Part shown: one piece after another, positions 33,831 to 44,531 of the stretch | How positions within the stretch are numbered: position 1 is the first letter of the stretch | How the letters are laid out: every line of letters begins with the position of its first letter | DNA from: Cladorrhinum sp. PSN259 | Lineage: Eukaryota > Ascomycota > Sordariomycetes > Sordariales > Podosporaceae | Length of the DNA: 64,000 nucleotides | Assembly (NCBI GenBank): GCA_033725935.1 | Contig: MU867133.1 | Span: 62,001 to 126,000, forward strand | Direction of reading: 5' to 3' | Made by a program: the position numbers and the translations under genes | Notes under the pieces: generated by a model | The model's database searches: none | The model's input: only the letters and a program-made list of their open reading frames with translations | Told to the model about the DNA's origin: nothing

Positions 33831-34110
33831 AGCTCAGGTTGCCAGTGGACTTTGCTGTGGCCAGGGGCTGCAAGTTTACTACATAAGTATGTTTAGAAGC
33901 AGGTCATACCTGAATCCCATGCCGCTGATTGGAACAAGACAAACTTCTGTGGTTCTTTGAAATTCCAGACCGCCTTATAATGGATATCTTATCACTGAAA
34001 GAGTAAACTGCTCTGCTGTATGAGGAGGAGATGTCGTTATTGGCCGGAGACGACTGATGCACTCGCCTACTCGCATTCTTGACCGCTATACTTTAGATAG
34101 GTGAGTGAAT

Positions 34111-34211
34111 GGTTGCGTAGCCCAGTGATTAAGGCATCTGCTTTACAATAAAACACTCAGAGTGTCCAAGTATCCCGCAGAGGATCGCAGGTTCGATCCC
34201 TGCCGCGATCA
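34111..34211 (+). tRNA. tRNA-Val(UAC) with a 28-nt intron
   Basis: The acceptor stem GGTTGCG pairs with CGCGATC (two G-U pairs) and the discriminator is A at 34211. The D-arm is GCCCAGTGATTAAGGC. The anticodon stem TCTGC pairs with GCAGA (34177-34181), and the anticodon TAC is at 34144-34146. The T-arm is GCAGG-TTCGATC-CCTGC, containing the B box GGTTCGATCCC. The intron lies after position 37 (34148-34175), contains the hairpin ACACTC-A-GAGTGT and holds a GTA that can pair with the anticodon, as nuclear tRNA introns commonly do. The mature length is 73 nt. A TATA motif lies at about -24. Confidence 0.92.
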
Positions 34212-34216
34212 TTTTT
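34212..34216 (+). terminator. Pol III terminator of the tRNA-Val gene
   Basis: Five T immediately after the discriminator base. Confidence 0.8.
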
Positions 34217-35170
34217 GCACTTCCCGTCTTCGCGTAGAATATCATCTAATCTCTATACCTCTTGAAAAGATAGGACAGCATTCTTCGCATGATCAAGATT
34301 ACGAGGAACCTGTTCAAGGGGGAGGGTCTAAAAATGGGTGCGCCCGGGTCTCAACAATATCGGAATCCGCAGGAATCCCTTCAGGGGCTGGCGCAAGATA
34401 TTCTTTCCAGGTCGAGAATTATTATACCTCAACATTTTTAAGCTTTAATAGCAAATCTCAAGATCATCTACAGCACCCAGTTACTTTGACGAATTGCTTG
34501 CACAAGCTCCAGTGAAACTAAGATTCAGCATGTACAGAGGCTCATCCGATCTTCTAAGTGCAGCGTATCATCAAGCACACTGGTCTTTGCACCACCCACC
34601 ACCTCCGCTCTTGACAACTCTGACCGGTCGAGCCGGTCGCAAAAACTGACAGCGACATCATGTTACAGCAGGTGACCGGTGCACTAAAGCCCACCTTTTC
34701 CTAGGTCTATGAAGCCAGCCCACTTCTTTCTCTTGCACATCAAAGACTACCAATGCAACAGTATTGCCAGCCAGCCTTCGGTTCCCCCCATACATCATGA
34801 AGGCTTAACGACCGAATCAACCACGACATGGCCGTACGTAGAGGCCTTGGGAGATGAGGAAAGTTAGAAGGAGAGTGAAATTCCAGGCGAGAAGGGAGCA
34901 GAGACCGAGAGATTGCAGGTGAAATGGAATTTCGCTTTTTTATGCAAAGAGGTTCTTTGCTCACTTGAGTTGGTGAATCAATGGAGTTTATTTCCTTGGA
35001 ACGGAGGCCTAGCTCAAGAAGCACATTAGCTACGCTACTGTACTTTCGGAAAAGGCATATATCATGTTTGGGAAATGTTCGAAATACGGGCGTACAGGTG
35101 AACCAGGGAGAATTGGGCTAGGGCCTTTGACTTGCTTGAACTTGTTTCAGAGCTTTTTGTTGTAGACTAA
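34217..35170. other. Intergenic between tRNA-Val and the DMAC1-like gene
   Basis: About 950 bases without a supportable gene; it includes the 3' flank of the DMAC1-like gene. No repeat or RNA gene was recognised. Confidence 0.5.
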
Positions 35171-35532
35171 TTACTTGAAGAGTCTCCAGAAGCCGAGCCA
35201 GGCGAGACCTAGAGAGATGCCAGTGATGCCCATACTCCTGCTTCGCATGCCAAATGGGGACTTGCTGGCCAAGATTTTTGCTCTTTGCAGCTCTAATTGT
35301 TGTTGGCCCGTGATGTAGCTGTATGCTGCGAGACCGAGAAAGGCACCACCGCCTAGCGAGGGGACATGTTTAGTGACGGTTCAGATGTGATACGCAGGGG
35401 GAGAACAGATGTTAACATACCAACGATTCTGCAGGACATGCAGTCATCTCCTCGATCCTGTCTCAAGAGGTCGTCGAGCTTCTCCGGCTTGTCCAGAGAC
35501 GAGAGAGCTGGAATGTCCTTATTCTTGGCCAT
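35171..35532 (-). CDS. DUF4536 / DMAC1-like small mitochondrial membrane protein
   Basis: Two exons on the minus strand, 35532-35421 and 35352-35171, giving 97 residues. The N-terminal half is hydrophilic and charged (MAKNKDIPALSSLDKPEKLD). A motif DDCMSCRIVGGGAFLGLAAYSY leads into a first hydrophobic segment; it spans the intron and contains the CxxC pair typical of DUF4536 proteins. A second hydrophobic segment is MGITGISLGLAWLGFWRLF at the C-terminus. The human relative, DMAC1/TMEM261, helps assemble the distal membrane arm of respiratory complex I; filamentous fungi possess complex I, so the same role is plausible but inferred. The gene is divergent from AP-3 mu with only 259 bases between start codons. 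Confidence 0.85.
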
Positions 35533-35791
35533 GGTGAAAATTGGTGTGAGTTTGGTTGTTGGAGAGTGGTGAAAGTGGTGAGTGTGTATGAGAGATGCGA
35601 GATGGAGACTTTCAATTGGCAGGGAATTGGGCACATTCAATTGCAAGGATCCACCGCTAAAACTTCCTTGGCATGCCAAGCAATGTGGGCTGGATGCTCC
35701 CGTCATTGCGTCAGTGCTCTCAGCGGCAGCTGCAAGTCCAACAACCGCCTAAGAGTTGACCCAAATCCATCAACGATATAAATCAGAAACC
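35533..35791. promoter_or_regulatory. Compact bidirectional promoter, DMAC1-like (-) / apm3 (+)
   Basis: 259 bases between divergent start codons, with no room for other genes. An AT-rich GATATAAATC lies about 15 bases before the apm3 ATG. Confidence 0.6.
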
Positions 35792-37470
35792 ATGAACGGG
35801 GCGATTGAGGCGCTGCATATCTTTGACGAGCACAAGTAAGATGATTGAGCGACATCTTCAAAACAGGCGTCTAACATACATCTAGCACTCTAGTTCTCTC
35901 GCATACGTATACATCGAGGCCGCTGTCGGCGACGTATTTGCTCCCCCTCTACCTCGAACACCCCGCCCCGCGCCCAAACCTCATATACCTACCAAACACC
36001 AATCCACCAACGCTCGTCTTCAGTCTTAGCCATGCCAACCTCCTCTTTCTCGTGACCACCTCATCTGAGGTTGAGCCACTTCTTGTTCTCGAGTTCCTCC
36101 ACCGAATCGTCGATTCCTTTGAAGAGTTCCTGGGTGCGCCCCTGTTAGCACACAAGATCGAGAGCAACTACGATGTCGTCGCCCAACTCCTGACGGAAAT
36201 GTGCGATGCCGGCACCCTAAATACAACGGAACCCAATGCGCTGCGGGACATGGTCGAGGTGGAAGGGTTCATGGACAAGCTGCTGGGAAATCTGAACCTA
36301 CCAAGCAAAGCACCCTTCGGTACCAGCTTCGGCTCTTCAAGCACCCCTTCTCTCATTCACCAGAATACACCAGCCCTTCCCTGGCGACGAGCAAATGTCA
36401 GACACACTTCCAACGAGCTCTATGCCGACGTGATCGAGACACTTTCGGTCACTCTTGCGCCATCAGGCCGACCACTCGCGGCCTTTGCCAACGGCACCAT
36501 CGCCTTCACTTGCAAAGCCTCCGGCGTCCCAGATGTTCTCGTCACCCTTACAGGTCCATCGGGTAAACACAATCTCAAAAGCATCATCGACCTCCCAGTG
36601 TTCCACCCTTGCGTGCGTCTCGCAAAATGGCAAGAACAACCAGGACTCCTGAGCTTCATTCCTCCAGACGGACGGTTCACTTTAGCAGGGTACGAAGTGG
36701 ACCTGCTCCCATTCACCGACGGCAAGCCCTCAAATAATGCCAACCTCAAACTGCCAGTCACTCTGGAGATCAAAACCGGACTGGGCACCGCAGGATCAGA
36801 CTTCGAGGTTCGACTGCAACTACACAAAGTTGGACTGGGTTCACAATCAGCAAACAGGGGAGGAGGTGCAGGAGCTCGAGGTTTCGGCCAGTTACCACAG
36901 CCCGGCACTCCAGCGTCGCCATCTATTCATGATGTTGCTGTTACTATTCCTTTACCAGCTGATGTGCGCAACTTGCCCGAGATCAGACCCAGCAAAGGAG
37001 ATGCTACGTATAATCCTGGAGATCGAGTTCTGGAGTGGACCATTTCCAACAAAGAACTGGCTCAGGGTATCTCGTCTTATGCCTTACGATGCACGGTAGT
37101 TGGGCAACTTAGCAGCGACGAGAACGATGATGATCCGACTGGGTTCGGGTTCAACGCTTCCGGTGGAAGAGATTACAGCTACGATGATGGACAGCCGTAC
37201 CAGGCTTCTGCTGCAGTAACTACCAAGGCAGAAAAGCCGATTGAAGGGGAAGAGGAGAAGGCCGAGCGAAAAACCGCACAGAATAAGATCTTGATGCCCA
37301 GTTCGGCGTCTGTCAGTTTCACTGTAAAGGGTTGGCTGCCGAGCGGGTTGAAGGTTGAGAGTATTATTATTGATCCGAGGAAGAGTAGGGGTTTGGGCGA
37401 TAATGTGAAACCTTATAAGGGTGTCAAGTATTTGACCGTTAGTAAGGGGGGTGTGGAGGTTAGGTGTTGA
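35792..37470 (+). CDS. apm3: AP-3 adaptor complex mu subunit
   Basis: Two exons, 35792-35835 and 35886-37470, about 542 residues. The N-terminus (MNGAIEALHIFDEHN joined to TLVLSHTYTSRPLSA) is a longin-like domain, with LEFLHRIVDSFEEFLGAPLLAHKIESNYDVVAQLL marking the family (about residues 75-130). The mu-homology domain starts near residue 193 with ELYADVIETLSVTLAPSGR and includes GTIAFTCKASGVPDVLVTLTGP, FHPCVRLAKWQEQPGLLSFIPPDG and a C-terminal VSFTVKGWLPSGLKVESI. AP-3 mu selects tyrosine-based and related sorting signals in cargo travelling from Golgi/endosome to the vacuole. The first coding exon is short (44 nt) and followed by a 50-nt intron. Confidence 0.93.
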
Positions 37471-40400
37471 GGGTTTGGAGTGGAAAAAAAAAGTTGAAGC
37501 GGGAACGGAGGAATCAATGGCTGGTCAGATAGGGATTATATACAATAAACGAGTAGTGTATCGTTAATGAGAAAGATGCACATGGGGGGAGGTGAAGAGT
37601 AAAAGTTTATGACTCCGGGTCTGGCTTTGTGATCATCTCTCTTTGTATGGCATTTGCTTGTTGAGGTTCGCGGCCTCGCGAATAATGCTTGTAAGTAATC
37701 CTACAAAAATGAACGGTTATGAATTATCCATTTGTCCTTTCTTTTTATTTGAGCACTTTGTCCAACGTGTGAGCGGGTTTTAAGATGCCCATCTCCATCC
37801 AAACACTTTCCTCTCCCAGCCGAAGACTTGCTTCACAATTGCTGAGACTTGAAATAATTCTCTTAAACAGTGAGTCAACGAGGGACGAAAAAAAGGACGT
37901 ACGTACACTTTAAGTGTTAGAGAGTTTGAACGTGTTATCTAATCTAATATCCCTTTTTTTTTTTTTTTTTTTTTTTTTTACTGTTCACATTGCGTGAGAA
38001 TTTTTTTAATAAAAAAAAATCTTCGAGTTCGGTTCTGAGATGGTTGGAATGTTCTCTTATTTTTATTTATATATATATCATGGTCAGGACCCAAAAGCAC
38101 TAGCTATGGAACCTTCACTGTGGTAATTTTCCATTTGAGAGAGATAACTCCGTCACCGAGTTGAATCTATCTATTATCCTTCATTTCCTAGGTCGTCAGG
38201 CATTATTTGGTGATACGTTTTCTGTTCAAAATCCATGCTACATTGACCTTTGGTCCAGATCATCCCTCTTCCCCCAAACATCACAATTTCTCATCCTCCA
38301 GTGTAATAGCTTCCACAGTGCGTCTTTTGTTTTTGTTTTTTTTTGCTATAGGAGTACTTCTTTTAGCGTGTTCTCCCCATGAAATGCTCAAGGCTTGTTG
38401 AAGAAATCATCTTTGAGACGGAATGAATCCGAGGAAACTCGGACTCTTACACCGCCACGATGATGTTGTTGTTGTTGGGGTCTTGTCCGGATAGTCTCTT
38501 ACAGCCGATATCACCATCTCAAACATCATCAAGGTGAAGTGAGGCCGAGCGGCTAACTGCATACACCTGTAATTAATTACAGCTCGGCAGTTTTTTCATC
38601 AGGTGTAAATAAGCGAGGTCGTATGTGTGAGCAGAAGGACTCGGTGCCGAACAGTGATAGATGGTAAGCGTCTGTTCTCGCTCATGATCATGGGTGTAGT
38701 GAGGATAAGCATGGACAGTCAGCGTTTCGCGGAGATAGATAGCCAATCCAAACGCAGCCTGCACGACGACGGCGTCAGGCTTCGAGAGTTGTTCTGGGCT
38801 TGGTGGCGTCATACCCGGACGCATGGGATGAACCAAAGGGTTGGCCAGACGCAGGTACCGTCACGATCTGCCACGAGGACTGGGTACCTGTACATCTACA
38901 AGGTTTCATGAAGTTCTATATCGAGATATCTCGAGGGTTAGGCGCAGGCACCGATCTAGATGTGGCGGCAGTACCGATGTGATAGGTTGTACATGACTGG
39001 GGGAAACGTGGTCAGCATCTCTCTGTAGGGGAGTGTGGTTCAGGGGTTTGTGGAAGTCGAACGCATGATGCTTACAAGATAGGGAGATATAACTTGTTCG
39101 TCCCAACAGTCTTGAGCCGCAACCGCCCGAGCTGCACGATCCCCAGGCAATGAACATGTCTCTAAGCGCCACGATCTCTGAAAAGGGATCATATACCCAG
39201 AGGAAACGGGAGCCACTGCATGTAATTCTGGTTTGCCGGCATAGGGCTGGCCAGTCCTTTTGTTTCTGCAGATGTTTCGAAACCCGGCGTTTAGACGCTT
39301 TGGTAGTCATTGGGCGGTTGAGGTCAAACAGGGGCCGGCCAATGAGATTCGATATAGATGCTATTCCTGGATTCATGGGGTGGAGGTAAGCGCCATGCGG
39401 CGGCGTTTACGCAAATCGCAGAGCCGCCTGTCTGTCCCGACGACAAGGCATTCGACATGGGCTATTTTGTAAATACAACATACATTGGATGCGTAATCTG
39501 TCATGGGTGGTTACATCTGCGGCCGACGAAGTGGCCATGATATTATAGAGTGTGAAGCGTCTCGCTTGACATTTCTATTGTCTGCCGCCTTCGTTTCCAC
39601 GGCCTTGCATACAAAGCGAGTGCGTTCCTGCAGCGGAATGCCGTGGTGCTCGGTTGTGTAATGAAACTGCACGTCATCCACTTATTTTGTGGTGTGTTGG
39701 TGATGGCGTCAATGTTTCTAGACCCGGTCACTGATGGCGTTTGAGGAAACTTGGAAGAGATCCAATTGAAGGCAGCAGGAGGATCAGATGAAAGTCTAAC
39801 TTTTTGACTGGCAAGAGACGCTGCGCACTAACAGTGGAGAGTTTGTCACCTTCCAGCGTGCCCGTCGTGAAAGTGGAAGTCACGACCCAAAGTTTTGAGT
39901 CCAGATGAACCTGGTATGGAAGTTGGGGTTTCCAGCATCCCTTCTTTTCTTTAACCCGAGCTCGATTCGGACTTTGTGCCGTCTCGGGCGCCAACTGCCA
40001 TGATCTGAATGTCACCAAACGCAGCTCCCACGGCTAGGCCTGTCACGTCACCACACCGCTTTGCCCACCTGGTCAGCATAGGTAGTGCACACCGAGCAAA
40101 TCTTGTGACAATCACCACTTGATGATGAGAAACAAAGTTTTCGATAGTCTGGACAAATATTAACCGGAAACCAAGATCTATGCGGTTGGATCGAATTCAA
40201 TAAAGTGTTGGCCACGAACAGATGTCGTTGGCGACAGTTGCATGGCGCACAGTGTTTGTTTGCCGCAACTGTTGCAGTGTCGGACTGCGACCAAGACAGG
40301 CGAGCGCAGCTACGAATCGCGATTACTGCAGCTCACCCTCATCAAATGCACCTTGAGCTCATCACGGGATGACCATGCTGTTGAGGGGCGCAAGCATCGG

Positions 40401-43400
40401 CTTCTGTTTGGCTGTTTCTAAGAATGGATCCAACTCCCGCTCCCACCCGCGACTCGCCTTTCTCCTCATTACCACAGCTGGTATAGGCTCGATTATCTGC
40501 AAGTCAGGTCATCTCAACCTCCAATAGGCTGGAATATCGACGTTTCTGCCCAATCAATCCAAGGAACAAGGAAAAAGGAACGCTCCTTCGGCACCCACCA
40601 ATCACGAACCAATTGGCGGCAAAGTTCTTGGGAGCAGTGGTTCTGCATCTGCGCTAGCAGTTGAGTTTCCCATGTTTTCCTCCGGCTGGGATCGCCGGGT
40701 CCCGTTGGTTCCTGGCTCGGACCAGACTCACTGGAATTCGACGGACAGGCGTGACGGGCTCAATCGCACCGAACAGGAAAGGGTGTCGCAGATGTCGCAG
40801 TCCCAGATATTAAATGGTCCAGTGTGGGTGACAGCATGCAGGTCACTGGCAGAGGCAATCTGGGGTGCGGTTGCTAAAATTATCTTTTACCTGCCTGGGC
40901 TGATCCCTGCTTTTTCCCGGACACCGCTTTTCGGAAGATTAGCGACGCTGGGTTTCATCCTCAACGCTGTCGATGCTGCAGAGCTCAAAAGGTTGGCATC
41001 ATCATCCTTAATGTGGGGATGCACTCAGGTCTGGAGCATGGTCGAGGCACAGGATGAACCTGATGAAAGACACCATGTTCCCCAGCGTAGCTCTGGCACG
41101 ACGTGACGGTGGTATCCCAACTTCGTCAACCACACAACCCGCGCGCACTTGCCCGAAAGTGGACGTCGTGGGAAGGCTGGTCAAAAAGATCCATGCCTCG
41201 AATGTGCAGTATTGGCGTCCATCCAGACATCAGCCGAGGCATTCTTCTGACCACGTTGAACTCTGAGTCTGTTTTTCCTTCTTGCCAGCTGAGATATACC
41301 AACTTGCTACAGTATCTCACCGACAAATCCGACCTTCGGTTCAATGGCCGATTGGCAGTCTGAATCTTTCACGAGAGGCACAGCGAGGTGCGGTGGTGGG
41401 TCAGGGACTCGGCAACATGGACTTGTGCGAACAGACTTCCAGAGACACTACGAGGGTTCATCAGAAATGCAGTTACAGAAAGCAGAAATGAGATTGCATT
41501 ATGGGGTAGGATTTACCCCTGTCAATGACCCCTCCATGGCCGTTCTGGGTGAGACCTAGAGCTCGCTTCATGCCTTTCATCACCACACACTTACACACCA
41601 TCAGCTAGTTCTCTACCATAGTAAGAGTTGGTCTATTTTGTCGACCCAGGGAAAGCCAGGTTACCTGGCTCTTGGAGCCAACCGGCCGGGCACCACAGGC
41701 CACAGAACGGACCGCAGGCAGAGAAACAATATAGCAAACATGATGCGTTTCGGGACCTGTTGTGCGGAGGATTTTTAACGGCCTCATTTTCATCTCTTTT
41801 TGGACAGTGCACAGGCGCGGGTAATTCCAGATGTTACGGTCCTCCGTATTCGTACAAAAAACCACCACTAACAGGGGGCTGATTTTCAAGAGAAACGACC
41901 AACTGGCAAATCACCTGTCTCGGATCCAAAGATTGAAGATGGGGGCGAGAGATGCCGCACTTCCACTTGCAGATATCAAAATGGTCGTGGACAACCAGCT
42001 CTGTCCCACCACGGACGTTTTTATGTCCCGCAAACCTGATCAACGCCTCTAGATCTTATGGCAGGGGCACGGGCTACCTGCGGGGCACAGAAGCTTTACC
42101 ACAGCTGACACACTGCTGAGTGGGCACCTCCGTCCAAATCACCTGCATCAGCGCGACCATGTTACACGGCGGAAAAGAACAGACGATAGCCGCCCCGCTC
42201 GGCTGTGTCTGTCGTTGATTTGACTTTTTGAGCAATACATGTGCGACCTCAAAAGATTGCCGGAGTAAGACGTTACTCAAGGGTCATTGCAACGGCCTGC
42301 AAAGTATGGTAAAATGGTCCTCCCCAAGACACACAGGCCTGTGCCTTCGGGACGACATCTATCCTCGGCGGCCCTTGATCGCCTGTCAGCATCACCACAA
42401 CAAGATCGCATGAAGGACAGGGCACCGCGCCGTTTGCCTGAAAATAAGCGGCCAACGCACGGTCTCGACAGATCCAGCTCGTCGACAAAGACTCGCAAAC
42501 TCGTGGACGGTCAGGGATGGCATCTCGCCATCAATGTGCGACGTTGAGACGGCAGTGAATGGCAGTGGGGCCCACGAACAAGAGCAGCCGCTTGGCATGG
42601 CTCGTTAAACACGCTTCACAACCTTGGAGTGAGGTGCGAAAACTGCAAGTGCCTGGCCCCCGGCGCTCATCATCAGCGGGAGGGAGTGTCCTTTCCGCAT
42701 TTATTCCCAAGGGGGAAACCCAACACCCTGGCAGCAGCACGAGCTTCCCGTCCCAAAGTACCAGTACATGTGCGGTGACGAGCGTCTACCCCCGGCTAGA
42801 CGCCATGTCGCCTATTCGCCAAGTGCTGACAGGGCTTGCAGAGAGGGTGACGGAGCGTGCGGGGAGCTTGTCGCGGCTGGAGTGGGCGGCGTGCTTATTA
42901 CTTTTCAGGCGGGGAGAGAGCGGGGATTGATGTACCCTCATCAAGATGCGCGGGTAACTCGACATCGAATCGTGTGGCTCAATCACAATGAGAGCGAGCT
43001 GGGATCTCACACACTGCTTTCCATCGTTCCTCATCGGGGGGGGGGGACTTCTCATTCACTTTACCAAAAGTGCACACACTGGCAAGCTGCAGTAGTAGAC
43101 ACAAGCCCACACACACCTAATTACATACACGAGCTTCTAATCCTCCTACCCTGGCTCGTTCCTTGCCAGCCCAGCAGCCCGATCTCGCCGCTTCTCATTC
43201 CAGCTCCCGCCTGTGCGACTTGTGGCTTCGCTCCCCCCAAGCAAGCCGCCGCCCTTGCATTTGACGCTTGTCTGTGTCTGTTGCGAACACTTGACGAAAA
43301 GGCAGCGCCGGTCGTCTTTTGATGATTTGGTCGCCACCCCCCTTCCCCTTTCCCATCTCACACCTCTCGTGTCCATGTTTTGTGCGCCGGTCCGCGACAG

Positions 43401-44531
43401 GCGCTTGATATCCATCGTACTTTTCTGAGGAGGTACCTACTGCAGATATACCGACAGCACACATACCACCTCGGCCGGCATTCCGCAAGCACGGTACCAC
43501 TTCCCCATTGTTTTATACCCACTCACTACCAGCCTCGCTCGTTCCCAACAGGCGCAGCCCAGCGGATTCTGTAATCGCGCGTTAAAAAGGGCCAAGCGCC
43601 CACACCACTCCGACCCGAAGAAGGCTGGGGTCTGGCTTTGGCTCTGGCTCAGATTCATCGAGACCGTCACCGCATCAAGTCGTCGTCGCGTGAGACCAGC
43701 AGCAACATATCACGGCATATCTAATCAACACTGTGCTGTCGTTGTCGAGAGAAGTGGCGGCGCCCGGCACAGCAGAAGCGGATTTACAGCTTTCCACTCT
43801 GAGCTGCAACTGTGATTTGCGCAGATTGCCATATCACTGTCTCTTTGGTTGTTCGACTTGACTTGGCCCCTTGATGGCTCTCTGACGTGTCGTACATCAC
43901 CTTCAACAAACAGTTCAACGTCCAGAGGCGGGAAGAGTCTGTAGCTGTTTGTCGTTGTGTTTATTTACCAAGCACCCATCATCCTCAGTCTCTTACAGCC
44001 CACGACTTACTCACAACTTCCCCACTAGCACCGCCGCGAGCCCCGGCGCCAGCACAAGACCACCAAGTTCCGAAGGAAGCCAGGGCTGGGTGACGGACGC
44101 ACGAGCGCCGACCGGTCCCCGCCCTCTCTTCACTGGCGCATCGCATCCGGAAAATCCTGCAGGTTGATCACACTTTCTTAACGCTGATTCATCAGAGAAT
44201 CCCACGATTGCCCTCAGCCCGACGTTGAATGCACTTGACCATATCAGGGCCAAGCGTTGCATGTCGTGGCAGCTCATCCGGCTTCTTCTTCTTCTTTTAC
44301 CTTGTCATTTGTCTGCCACTCCTCCAGGCATTACTCCCACCACTTTGTGCGTTATTGCCCATCACACATATTGGCCGTCACCCCGCGTTGGTGTCGACAA
44401 GACGTTTCAGCCTCAGAGGTTCTTTGCGGAGGGAGTGCAACTTGTGCAGTTCGACTAGGCTGCCTCACTGACCGCCTCTTGGTGTCTTCGACCACTCGCC
44501 CCTTCACTCACAATATAACCATACGCCGCTC
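37471..44531. other. 7 kb gene-free region upstream of the Zn2Cys6 fusion gene
   Basis: No supportable gene. It contains a 26-T tract, a hairpin element near 38544-38596, an 11-G run at about 43036-43046, and from about 43.1 kb a C-rich region with many short upstream frames that looks like a long 5' leader. The longest frame, 40672-41106, has no recognisable domain and mixed composition, so it was not called. Confidence 0.5.
37954..37979. repeat. Poly-T tract (26 T)
   Basis: An uninterrupted run of 26 T about 480 bases after the apm3 stop, in its 3' flank. Confidence 0.85.

Noticed and set aside
30100..35100. Possible transposon or RIP-degraded island around the 5S/tRNA/pseudogene stretch
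   Set aside because: I found no terminal repeats, no transposase or reverse-transcriptase fragments and no strong A/T skew of the kind RIP leaves.
40672..41106. 144-codon frame in the 7 kb gene-free region
   Set aside because: No domain, mixed composition, no supporting splice or promoter context; this length is expected by chance in GC-moderate sequence.
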